Source: Oscillospiraceae bacterium (GTDB lineage: Bacteria; Bacillota; Clostridia; Oscillospirales; Oscillospiraceae). Taken from it: a DNA stretch of 48,053 bases. The stretch covers positions 1 to 48,053 of the forward strand of contig JAISXU010000040.1 of NCBI GenBank assembly GCA_031270395.1, given 5' to 3'. Numbering within the stretch: the stretch's first letter is position 1; every line of letters starts with the position of its first letter. Positions 41,455-48,053 of this stretch are shown here, piece after piece. The position numbers and the translations under genes are program-made. The notes under the pieces are model-generated. The model saw only the letters and a program-made list of their open reading frames with translations, was not told the DNA's origin and ran no database searches.

Positions 41455-43603
41455 CCCCGATCATCTCGTCAAAATCCACCGGTTTTCCCAAATGTCCGTT
41501 CATTCCCGCATCGAGCGCTTTTGCTATGTCCTCCTTAAAGACGTTGGCGGTGAGGGCGATAATCGGAATTTGCTTTGCCTCCGGCCTGTCCAGAACGCGT
41601 ATTTTCCGGGTGGCGTCGTAGCCGTCCATGACCGGCATTTGAACATCCATGAGTATAATATCGTAGGGGGAAACCGCGTTTTCAAACATTTCGACCGCGC
41701 CCATGCCGTTGACAGCAAAATCTATTTCGATCCGCGTCGGTTCGAGAAGCGCGGCTATGATCTCCCGGTTGATTTCCACGTCCTCAACAAGCAGGAGACG
41801 GTAGGACCTGAAGCGGTCGGCCGCGTCGAGCGTCTCGGTGATTTCCTTCGGCGCGCGTTCCACGCCGATTCCGAGCCGGACGTCAAAGGCGAACGTCGAA
41901 CCCTTGCCCGGCTCCGACTCGACCCATATACTGCCGTCCATCATCTCCACCAGATGCTTTGAGATAGCCAGACCGAGACCGGTACCGCCGTACGTCCGCG
42001 TCGTCGTCGATTCCGCCTGCTGAAATTTATTGAAGAGCTTAGCTTGGTTTTCACTCGAAATACCGATGCCGGAGTCGGAAACCGAGATACGCAGAGTACA
42101 GTGCCCGTCCTCCGTCCCGTGCAACCGGGCGGAAAGCGTTACCTCGCCGCGCTCCGGGGTGAATTTCAGCGCGTTGCCAAGCAGATTCAGCATTATTTGG
42201 GTGAGCCGGTTGTCGTCGCCCACAAGGTTATCCGGAATATCCGGGTCTAAAACGGTCATAAACCGGATATTCTTCGCATCCATACTGAAGCTCACGAGAT
42301 TGCGCACGCTGAGGATAAGAGCCTCAAAACCGAACGGATGTATATCCAGTTCAATTTTTCCCGCGTCGATCTTGGACATATCCAGAATATCGTTGATAAC
42401 CTTGAGCAAATGCACCGAGGATTCCTTTATCCTCTCAAAGCAATAATCCTTGCGCTCCGTCTCCGTCGCGGCCATGCCGATCGAGGTCATGCCGATGATA
42501 CCGTTCATGGGCGTGCGGATCTCATGGCTCATGTTTGCGAGGAACTCTCCCTTTGCGAGATTTGCCTCCTCGGCGGTGTAACGGGCCTCCATAATGGGCG
42601 TAATGTCGCTGATGTCAATAAAGACATCGGCGTTTTTGCTGTACATGCGGCCCGTGACGACCTTCAGGTGGATGTTTTTTCCGCCGTCGTCAAGCGACAG
42701 TATTTTTACTTCCTTGTTGTCGGCCGTGCGCACGGCGTCCTGAAGCGCCTCGCAAATCGCGCTGTTCTCAAACAGCTCATGTAGGTGTTTGCCGATAATC
42801 CGGCTTATGTCCTCCTTGCCCGCCAGTCGTGCGAAGCTCTCGCTCGAATAGGAAATACGCCCCTGTTCATCGAGGATGGCGAGCATGTTGACGGTCGTGG
42901 CGAAGAGCGAGTTAAAAACGTTTTGCGTGCGATTGAGATCCGCATTTTTACCTGACGCAAAGGACGTAAAGTAATATACCGCAAACGATAGACACGCGAG
43001 CATGACCTCGTTTACCAGCATCTCGACAATGGGAATCGTATCGGCGGGACGCTCCGGAGAGGCGAGGGGGAGCCTGAAGTATATCAAGACAAGCCCCGTT
43101 ACATTCATGATGATCACTAAGAGGAGCATGCTCCTTTTGTTCAGGTAAAAAGCGTTGACGCCCAGTATGGAGGCGCAGAGTATAAAGTAGTACGTAAAGC
43201 TCCCCATGAAAAACGAGAAGATCACGCATATGCCGTACATGAACAGCGGCATGAAATAGCTGGAATCACCAAATACGCGTTTGCGCGAAATAAATGTGAG
43301 TGCGGCGACAAGAATTACGACGGCGACAGAGACAAAAATGGTCTGACGGTAGGCGCCCTGCGCCAAGCCCGCCGCAACGCGTGTCAAACAGAACACGGCT
43401 ATCAGTACGATCATCATCTTGTTCGCAAAGATGCTAAACTCCTGTTGGTCGGAAAAATTTTCTTCAAAACGCAAGCCCTTCAATTTGTTTTTGGCCACGT
43501 CGCGCATCACCTCCGGCTTTGTGGGTAAAAGTCGCTTTATGTCGTTTTGGACAAGCCAATCTGAAATCGCCCCTATTATATTACATAAGCCGACATATCT
43601 CAA
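41423..43603 (-). CDS. hybrid sensor histidine kinase with multi-helix membrane domain, PAS and receiver
   Basis: The longest reading starts at TTG 43603 and gives 726 residues. An ATG at 43507 has GGAGG only 2 nt before it, so the true start is uncertain. About six membrane helices (60-215) are followed by a PAS domain (about 232-335, [17 protein letters not shown]), HisKA (SHEIRTP, His 360), HATPase (N-box near 473, [10 protein letters not shown] near 539) and a receiver with Asp 653 (MDVQMP). No output regulator is adjacent. The kinase-receiver half is similar to the kinase at 566-2422. Its 3' end overlaps the convergent ABC ATPase gene by 32 nt. Confidence 0.92.
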   Translation of the reverse strand: MRYVGLCNIIGAISDWLVQNDIKRLLPTKPEVMRDVAKNKLKGLRFEENFSDQQEFSIFANKMMIVLIAVFCLTRVAAGLAQGAYRQTIFVSVAVVILVAALTFISRKRVFGDSSYFMPLFMYGICVIFSFFMGSFTYYFILCASILGVNAFYLNKRSMLLLVIIMNVTGLVLIYFRLPLASPERPADTIPIVEMLVNEVMLACLSFAVYYFTSFASGKNADLNRTQNVFNSLFATTVNMLAILDEQGRISYSSESFARLAGKEDISRIIGKHLHELFENSAICEALQDAVRTADNKEVKILSLDDGGKNIHLKVVTGRMYSKNADVFIDISDITPIMEARYTAEEANLAKGEFLANMSHEIRTPMNGIIGMTSIGMAATETERKDYCFERIKESSVHLLKVINDILDMSKIDAGKIELDIHPFGFEALILSVRNLVSFSMDAKNIRFMTVLDPDIPDNLVGDDNRLTQIMLNLLGNALKFTPERGEVTLSARLHGTEDGHCTLRISVSDSGIGISSENQAKLFNKFQQAESTTTRTYGGTGLGLAISKHLVEMMDGSIWVESEPGKGSTFAFDVRLGIGVERAPKEITETLDAADRFRSYRLLLVEDVEINREIIAALLEPTRIEIDFAVNGMGAVEMFENAVSPYDIILMDVQMPVMDGYDATRKIRVLDRPEAKQIPIIALTANVFKEDIAKALDAGMNGHLGKPVDFDEMIGVMSKYLPEPK

Positions 43604-43663
43604 CTCTTTTTATATTTCCTGCGGTTCTCTGTCCGGGACGCCGCACGAGTGGGATGGGGAACC

Positions 43664-43694
43664 TCGGGCGGCCGAGGGCAGACGCCCCCTACAG
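43664..43694 (-). repeat. dispersed 29-31-bp repeat, minus orientation
   Basis: On the minus strand it reads CTGTAGGGGGCGTCTGCCC and continues with CTCGGCCGCCCG, close to 34489-34517. It lies in the 427-nt gene-free stretch 43604-44030, with the feo promoter and leader. Confidence 0.7.
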
Positions 43695-43761
43695 CAGAAC
43701 CCACGGCACCCGCAGCACCGGACGCACCCCTACACGCCGCCCCGCAGCAAAAAAGTTTTTG

Positions 43762-43791
43762 TTGACATACTTCGGAACAATATGCTATACT
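43762..43791 (+). promoter_or_regulatory. feo operon promoter
   Basis: TTGACA (43762-43767) and TATACT (43786-43791) are separated by 18 bp. The start site near 43798 leaves a leader of about 230 nt before feoA. I could not identify a Fur box. Confidence 0.75.
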
Positions 43792-43799
43792 TGAATGTA

Positions 43800-43922
43800 G
43801 TTAGGGGTAGAAAACCGTTTTCGGTACGCGGTGCGCGATATTTGGCGCGCACCCGGACAAGCGTGTATGCCGGGCGTAAAAGACGGACAGTGTACGGCGG
43901 CCCGGATTTCACTCGCCTAACT
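43800..43922 (+). ncRNA. structured 5' leader of the feo operon, unassigned
   Basis: Complementary segments suggest a closed multi-stem fold. GTTAGG (43800-43805) pairs with CCTAAC (43916-43921). ACCG/CGGT surrounds TTTT (about 43814-43827). GGTGCGCG and CGCGCACC form an 8-bp stem (about 43831-43854). CCGGGC pairs with GCCCGG (about 43870-43905). It matches no riboswitch consensus I can recall, including NiCo, Mn (yybP-ykoY) and c-di-GMP-I. No terminator follows, so control would be of translation or stability, if any. Confidence 0.4.
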
Positions 43923-44030
43923 GCCGCGGACATCAGCGCGACCGGACTCAAGGAGGCGCTCAGAGTCGGCATCCGGAGCCTCTATGTTCGCTAAAGGCTC
44001 AACACTGGAAATATAGATAGGAGGAGCGGT

Positions 44031-44243
44031 ATGATACCGTTGGCGATGCTTGAGGCGGGCAGATTCGGTGTGATCAAGAGAGTCGGAGGGAAAGCCGAGA
44101 CGCGAAAATTTCTTGAAAATCTCGGGTTTGTGCAAGGGGCGCCGATTACGCTGATTGCTAAAATAAGCGGGAACGTGATAGTGAGCGTCAAGGAGTCCCG
44201 TGTGGCAATCAGCAGCGAAATGGCAAGGCAGATAATGGTTTGA
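44031..44243 (+). CDS. feoA: FeoA-family ferrous iron transport protein A (first copy)
   Basis: The start at ATG 44031 follows GGAGGAG; 70 residues. The SH3-like fold pattern of FeoA is seen: GRFGVIKRVGG, the FLENLGFVQGAPITLIAK helix-strand unit, and SRVAISSEMARQIMV. FeoA proteins are thought to modulate FeoB at its cytoplasmic side. A second FeoA follows 69 nt later, a common double arrangement in Clostridia. Confidence 0.92.
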   Translation: MIPLAMLEAGRFGVIKRVGGKAETRKFLENLGFVQGAPITLIAKISGNVIVSVKESRVAISSEMARQIMV

Positions 44244-44312
44244 GCGGCTTTGCCGTAAGGATAGACTTTTCGAGCGGATTAATAATAGGAAATGACAGGA
44301 AGGAGAAAGCAT

Positions 44313-44534
44313 ATGCGGACACTCAGAGACATAAGCCCCGGACAGACGGTAAAGGTCACGCAGATCGGGGGCGCGAGCGCGATTAAGCGGCGGATCATGG
44401 ACATGGGAGTGGTGAAAGGCGTGGAGGTTTTCGTGCGCAAGGTCGCTCCGCTGGGCGACCCCGTGGAGGTCACGGTGCGCGGCTATGAGTTGTCACTGCG
44501 CAAGGAGGACGCGCAGATGATTGAGGTGGAATAG
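44313..44534 (+). CDS. feoA: FeoA-family ferrous iron transport protein A (second copy)
   Basis: The start at ATG 44313 follows AAGGAG; 73 residues. SPGQTVKVTQIGG, RRIMDMGVVKGVEVFVRKVAP and VRGYELSLRKEDAQMIEV match FeoA well. It is closer to the standard FeoA than the first copy. It is followed 40 nt later by feoB. Confidence 0.94.
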   Translation: MRTLRDISPGQTVKVTQIGGASAIKRRIMDMGVVKGVEVFVRKVAPLGDPVEVTVRGYELSLRKEDAQMIEVE

Positions 44535-44574
44535 AAGCGGTCAAACACTAAAGATAACAGGAGGAAATAAGAAA

Positions 44575-47061
44575 ATGTCGATTAAAATAGCGCTCGCGGG
44601 CAACCCTAACAGCGGTAAGACCACACTGTTCAACGCGCTCACCGGCTCAAACCAGTTTGTCGGAAACTGGCCGGGCGTCACGGTGGAGAAAAAGGAGGGC
44701 AAGCTCAAAGGACACAAGGACGTCACGATCGTCGATCTGCCGGGCATATATTCCCTCTCACCCTACACGCTGGAGGAGGTCATATCGCGCAATTATCTGC
44801 TTGACGAGCGCCCCGACGTGATTCTGAACATCATAGACGGCTCAAATTTAGAGAGGAATCTGTACCTCACCACGCAGCTCACCGAGATGGGAATCCCGGT
44901 TGTGGTCGCCGTCAACATGATGGACATCGTATCGAAAAGGGGAAACAAGATCAACTTCGAGCGGCTGGAGAAGGAACTGGGCTGTAAGGTCGCGGCAATA
45001 TCCGCGCTGAAAGGTACGGGAGTTTCCGAGGCCGCGAATCTCGCCGTAAGCCAGGCGGACGGCGGCGTAACCGTCCCGCAGCACAGATTCGCGGGAAGCG
45101 TCGAGCACTGCCTCGCGCACATTGAAGAAGCGGTGTTGCATGGTCTGCCGGAGGCGCGGCAGCGCTTTTTCGCCGTCAAGCTGTTTGAGCGGGATCAGAA
45201 AATCGTCGAAAAGCTGGGTATCGCGGCGGATACGCTCTCGCACATCGAAGGTGACATAAAAGCCTGCGAGACGGAGCTTGACGACGACGCGGAGAGCATC
45301 ATAACCTCCCAGCGTTATTCCTATATAGACTCCATAATTAAGGATTGCTGCAAGATAAAAGACAAAGGCGCGTTATCGACGTCCGACAAGATCGACAGAA
45401 TCGTCACTAACCGCTGGCTGGCGCTGCCGATTTTCGCGGCAATCATGTTTCTGGTCTACTACGTCTCGGTGACAAGCATCGGGACGCTCGTCACCGACTG
45501 GGCGAACGACGGTGTGTTCGGCGACGGTTGGCGTCTGCTGGGCATAGGTTCCTCCGCGTATGAGGAGTCCTCCGGTGATTATGATATCGAGATGGCAAAG
45601 CTGGACGCTTACATCGACGCGGCGGAAGAAGCCGGTATCGATACGGACGCGCTTCGGGATACATTGGACGCTGATGAGCCTGATTCATCCGTTATCGGCG
45701 CGTTTCTAACCGAATCGGAAGCATGGGGTATAGCCGCCGAAGCTGACATAGAGGATGAGGACGGTAACGTGATCGAAACCCTGCCTGTAGCTCTCGCCGA
45801 CTTTGAGACGGCGCTTGATGCACAAGAACCCGACCCTGCGGATTTCGGCGTATGGGTCCCGGGAATACCCGTGCTGCTCGGAGATTTTTTGGCGGCCATA
45901 AACTGCGCCGAATGGCTTTCCGCTTTGATTTTGGACGGCATAGTGGCGGGAGTCGGCGCTGTGCTTGGGTTCGTGCCGCAGATGCTGATTTTGTTCCTGT
46001 TTCTCGCGCTGTTGGAGTCATGCGGCTATATGGCGCGTATCGCGTTCATAATGGACAGGATTTTCCGTCGCTTCGGTTTGAGCGGAAAGTCGTTTATACC
46101 GATTCTCATCGGGACAGGCTGCGGAGTTCCGGGAATTATGGCGTCGCGCACTATTGAAAACGAGCGCGACCGGCGGATGACCATTATAACCACTACATTC
46201 ATACCCTGCGGCGCCAAGCTGCCTATCATCGCGCTGATTGCGGGCGCGCTGTTCGGAGGCGCGAGCTGGATTGCGCCCAGCGCGTACTTCATCGGCATGG
46301 CGGCGATAATCTGCTCCGGCATACTGCTAAAAAAGACAAAGCTATTCTCCGGGGACGTGGCGCCGTTCGTAATGGAGCTTCCGGCGTACCATATGCCCAC
46401 AGTCGGCAACGTACTGCGGAGCATGTGGGAGCGCGGCTGGTCGTTTATCAAGAAGGCCGGCACGATTATCCTGCTCGCGACGATATTCGTGTGGTTCACC
46501 TCGTCTTTCGGCTGGGGCGAGGACGGCTTCGGCATGGTCGATATGAACGACAGCATTCTGGCGGCGGTGGGCGGCGTGATTGCGTGGCTGTTTATGCCGC
46601 TCGGCTGGGGGGACTGGAAATCGGCGGTCGCCGCGATAACGGGCTTGATAGCGAAAGAAAACGTCGTGGGAACCTTTGGGATACTGTTCGGTTTCGCGGA
46701 AGTGGCCGAAGACGGCGCGGAGATGTGGGGTTCGCTGGCGTCAAGCATGACCGCGCTCGCGGCGTATTCGTTTCTGGTGTTCAATCTGCTCTGTGCCCCG
46801 TGCTTCGCGGCGATGGGCGCCATCAAGCGGGAGATGAACAACGCCAAGTGGTTCTGGATCGCGATTGGCTATCAGTGCGGCTTTGCGTATGTAGTGGCAC
46901 TGTGCGTATACCAGCTCGGTATGCTGTTCACGGCGGGAAGCTTTGGGATCGGAACCGTCGCGGCTTTCATTTTGGCGGCGGCGTTCCTGTTCCTGCTGTT
47001 CCGTCCGATGAAAAACGCGGCGGCGAAAGCGCTGCCGAATACTGCGACCGTCAGGTCGTAG
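44575..47061 (+). CDS. feoB: ferrous iron transporter FeoB, with a long acidic insertion
   Basis: The start at ATG 44575 follows AGGAGG; 828 residues. The N-terminal G domain has G1 GNPNSGKT (9-16), G3 DLPG (54-57) and G4 NMMD (114-117), followed by a GDI-like helical domain (about 170-265). The membrane part has the Gate motifs with Cys in GTGCGVPGI (about 513-521) and FIPCGAKLPI (about 542-551). Between the first membrane helix and the next (about 325-432) is an Asp/Glu-rich insertion of about 105 residues, with DYDIEMAKLDAYIDAAEEAG and ADIEDEDGN. It should face the outside, and it is rich in possible iron ligands. The protein imports Fe(II). Confidence 0.95.
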   Translation: MSIKIALAGNPNSGKTTLFNALTGSNQFVGNWPGVTVEKKEGKLKGHKDVTIVDLPGIYSLSPYTLEEVISRNYLLDERPDVILNIIDGSNLERNLYLTTQLTEMGIPVVVAVNMMDIVSKRGNKINFERLEKELGCKVAAISALKGTGVSEAANLAVSQADGGVTVPQHRFAGSVEHCLAHIEEAVLHGLPEARQRFFAVKLFERDQKIVEKLGIAADTLSHIEGDIKACETELDDDAESIITSQRYSYIDSIIKDCCKIKDKGALSTSDKIDRIVTNRWLALPIFAAIMFLVYYVSVTSIGTLVTDWANDGVFGDGWRLLGIGSSAYEESSGDYDIEMAKLDAYIDAAEEAGIDTDALRDTLDADEPDSSVIGAFLTESEAWGIAAEADIEDEDGNVIETLPVALADFETALDAQEPDPADFGVWVPGIPVLLGDFLAAINCAEWLSALILDGIVAGVGAVLGFVPQMLILFLFLALLESCGYMARIAFIMDRIFRRFGLSGKSFIPILIGTGCGVPGIMASRTIENERDRRMTIITTTFIPCGAKLPIIALIAGALFGGASWIAPSAYFIGMAAIICSGILLKKTKLFSGDVAPFVMELPAYHMPTVGNVLRSMWERGWSFIKKAGTIILLATIFVWFTSSFGWGEDGFGMVDMNDSILAAVGGVIAWLFMPLGWGDWKSAVAAITGLIAKENVVGTFGILFGFAEVAEDGAEMWGSLASSMTALAAYSFLVFNLLCAPCFAAMGAIKREMNNAKWFWIAIGYQCGFAYVVALCVYQLGMLFTAGSFGIGTVAAFILAAAFLFLLFRPMKNAAAKALPNTATVRS

Positions 47062-47076
47062 CGCGGAGGGATTTAC

Positions 47077-47256
47077 ATGCTGTCATTTATTTTGGCGAAT
47101 TTCGGAACAATTTTGGTAGGTCTTGTCCTGCTCGGCGTCGTGGCGTTGATTGTGAGGAAAATTGCGCGAGACAGGAAAAAAAGCGGGGGCGCCGGCTGCG
47201 GATGCGGTTGTTCAGATTGCGGAGAAGCGGAGACGTGCGACGGGCAATCAGAGTAG
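47077..47256 (+). CDS. FeoB-associated Cys-rich membrane peptide
   Basis: A 59-residue frame begins at ATG 47077, with GGAGGG 6 nt upstream and 15 nt after the feoB stop. One membrane helix (NFGTILVGLVLLGVVALIV, about 8-26) precedes a basic stretch and a Cys-rich tail with the CGCGCSDCGE motif. This matches the small FeoB-associated Cys-rich protein family found after feoB in Firmicutes, which may bind iron or iron-sulfur at the inner face. It is short enough to be missed by many gene callers. Confidence 0.85.
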   Translation: MLSFILANFGTILVGLVLLGVVALIVRKIARDRKKSGGAGCGCGCSDCGEAETCDGQSE

Positions 47257-47360
47257 GCGGGCACTGTAAGTCTGGCGAAAATATTCCCACGACACTCCCC
47301 GCGCGTGATGTCCGAGGTGGGGGGCAACAGCACCGTTATGTGCAGTACCCTTTTTATTTT

Positions 47361-47756
47361 TCATAATTCATAATTAAGTTCAATATATTCCCTTGGCGTT
47401 ATTATATCGTTTTCTCTGGGAAAATGTTTTTTATTTCCTGTGATAATATAATTTGCATCACTGCTTTTGTATACCTCATAAAATGCCTTGTCATCTTCGT
47501 CATCGAATTTTACCCCATTTGGTTCGGCAATTATATATTCTCCGTTATTTTTTATGAAATCAAGAAACGCATCAACCAATATATTGTCAAAATTAAATTT
47601 TGACTTCTTTAACACTTCCGTATATTCTGAAAACATTCTATTGTCGTAACATATTGTTATTTTTTTGGATAATACTAATGATATTATTTCACCTGGTACG
47701 CCTTTGGGATTGATAAAGGCTGATACAATAATATTGGTATCCAATACGATCTTCAC
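47361..47756 (-). CDS. PIN-domain toxin
   Basis: The 131-residue protein has the PIN N-terminus MKIVLDTNIIVSAFINPKG, with the first catalytic Asp, and later acidic residues in DDEDDKAFYEV and SSDANYIITGNKKHF. PIN toxins are metal-dependent RNases. Its start overlaps the upstream antitoxin gene by 4 nt. The pair is clearly AT-richer than the rest of the window, which suggests acquisition by transfer. The 3' end at 47361 runs into an AT-rich TAATTCATAATTAAG tract like those near 30301 and 34297. Confidence 0.92.
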   Translation of the reverse strand: MKIVLDTNIIVSAFINPKGVPGEIISLVLSKKITICYDNRMFSEYTEVLKKSKFNFDNILVDAFLDFIKNNGEYIIAEPNGVKFDDEDDKAFYEVYKSSDANYIITGNKKHFPRENDIITPREYIELNYEL

Positions 47757-48040
47757 CTTTTTGATTGTTTCCTGATTCTCTTTATTTCTTCATCTATTTC
47801 CTCCATTGTTGTATTTTCCATACCTTTCTTCAGAGATTCCTGTTGTATTAATTTAACCGCATTAATTGCCCTTGCCTGCCTTATTGCGGAGAGGGTGTTT
47901 TCCAATGTCTTGTCGCTTAACGGCGTTAACAGCGCAATGGGTTTGCCATTATTTGTTATTACCATTTCCCGTTCTTCAGGTAATGTTTTCCAAATATTGG
48001 CCGAAGATGTCCTAAAATCTCTTACCGAAACGAATTTCAT
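47753..48040 (-). CDS. Phd/YefM-type antitoxin
   Basis: The 95-residue protein starts at ATG 48040, with TAGGAGA upstream at the window edge. The N-terminus MKFVSVRDFRTSSANIWKTL and EREMVITNNGKPIALLTPL match the DNA-binding half of Phd antitoxins. The charged helical tail (about 55-95) should wrap the PIN toxin. The complex usually represses its own promoter, which would be outside the window. Confidence 0.9.
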   Translation of the reverse strand: MKFVSVRDFRTSSANIWKTLPEEREMVITNNGKPIALLTPLSDKTLENTLSAIRQARAINAVKLIQQESLKKGMENTTMEEIDEEIKRIRKQSKR

Positions 48041-48053
48041 ACAAATTCTCCTA

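Noticed and set aside
43800-43922. NiCo (czcD), yybP-ykoY or c-di-GMP riboswitch assignment for the feo leader
   Set aside because: The conserved core sequences of these classes could not be found by eye; only generic stems were seen.
43781-43994. Possible small Arg-rich protein in the feo leader (reading MLYLNVVRGRKPFSVRG onward)
   Set aside because: Its ATG overlaps the predicted -10 box, so it would not be in the transcript. It has no ribosome site, and stem-forming sequence explains the region better.

Overview
The window looks like a chromosome segment of an uncultured, GC-rich, Gram-positive anaerobe of the class Clostridia. Support comes from gene content: a mini-RNase III, an ANTAR regulator beside carAB, a PadR/DUF1700/DUF4097 operon, group-II-like ECF transport genes, S-layer-homology (SLH) domains, FeoA/FeoA/FeoB with a FeoB-associated Cys-rich peptide, and good Shine-Dalgarno sites with some TTG and GTG starts. 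No transposase, prophage, tRNA or CRISPR array was seen. The species cannot be named from this sequence.

Layout. Positions 1-360: 5' end of a leftward 16S rRNA gene with leader and promoter. 566-2958: leftward hybrid histidine kinase and a zinc-ribbon membrane protein. 3144-6151: nitroreductase, ferredoxin-domain aldo/keto reductase and an esterase. 6234-10225: potABCD polyamine importer. 10231-13846: ruvC-ruvA-ruvB-glmM. 13873-19777: ANTAR regulator, carA, and one open frame that joins carB to dapF. 19883-23301: small membrane proteins and a PadR-DUF1700-DUF4097 operon with a palindromic operator. 23347-30302: a cobalamin-riboswitch operon. 30356-31756: an array of palindromic repeats around a small zinc-ribbon gene and a two-gene, nickel-type metal cassette (His-rich protein plus CooT-like protein). 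31759-34320: mnmA, nadA, mrnC. 34297-34695: a nested inverted-repeat element. 34816-41454: a Ugp-type ABC importer operon carrying a PHP phosphoesterase and a HAD phosphatase. 41423-43603: a second leftward hybrid kinase. 43762-47256: the feo operon with a structured leader. 47361-48040: an AT-rich PIN/Phd toxin-antitoxin pair.

The most interesting unit is the 7-kb cobalamin module. One promoter, a cobalamin riboswitch and a clean intrinsic terminator precede four tightly packed genes. They encode an SLH-anchored alpha/alpha-toroid protein, a membrane-tethered DUF4430 (transcobalamin C-terminal-like) protein, EcfT, and one polypeptide that joins two ECF ATPases to a membrane S-like domain. 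The two extracytoplasmic proteins resemble the two halves of animal intrinsic factor/transcobalamin, encoded as separate polypeptides. I infer a surface B12-capture system that passes its ligand to a dedicated ECF importer.

Other notable items are the carB-dapF in-frame fusion, a 78-bp palindromic repeat found three times and each time ending 1-2 nt before a start codon, and inverted copies of another repeat that bracket the B12 module.
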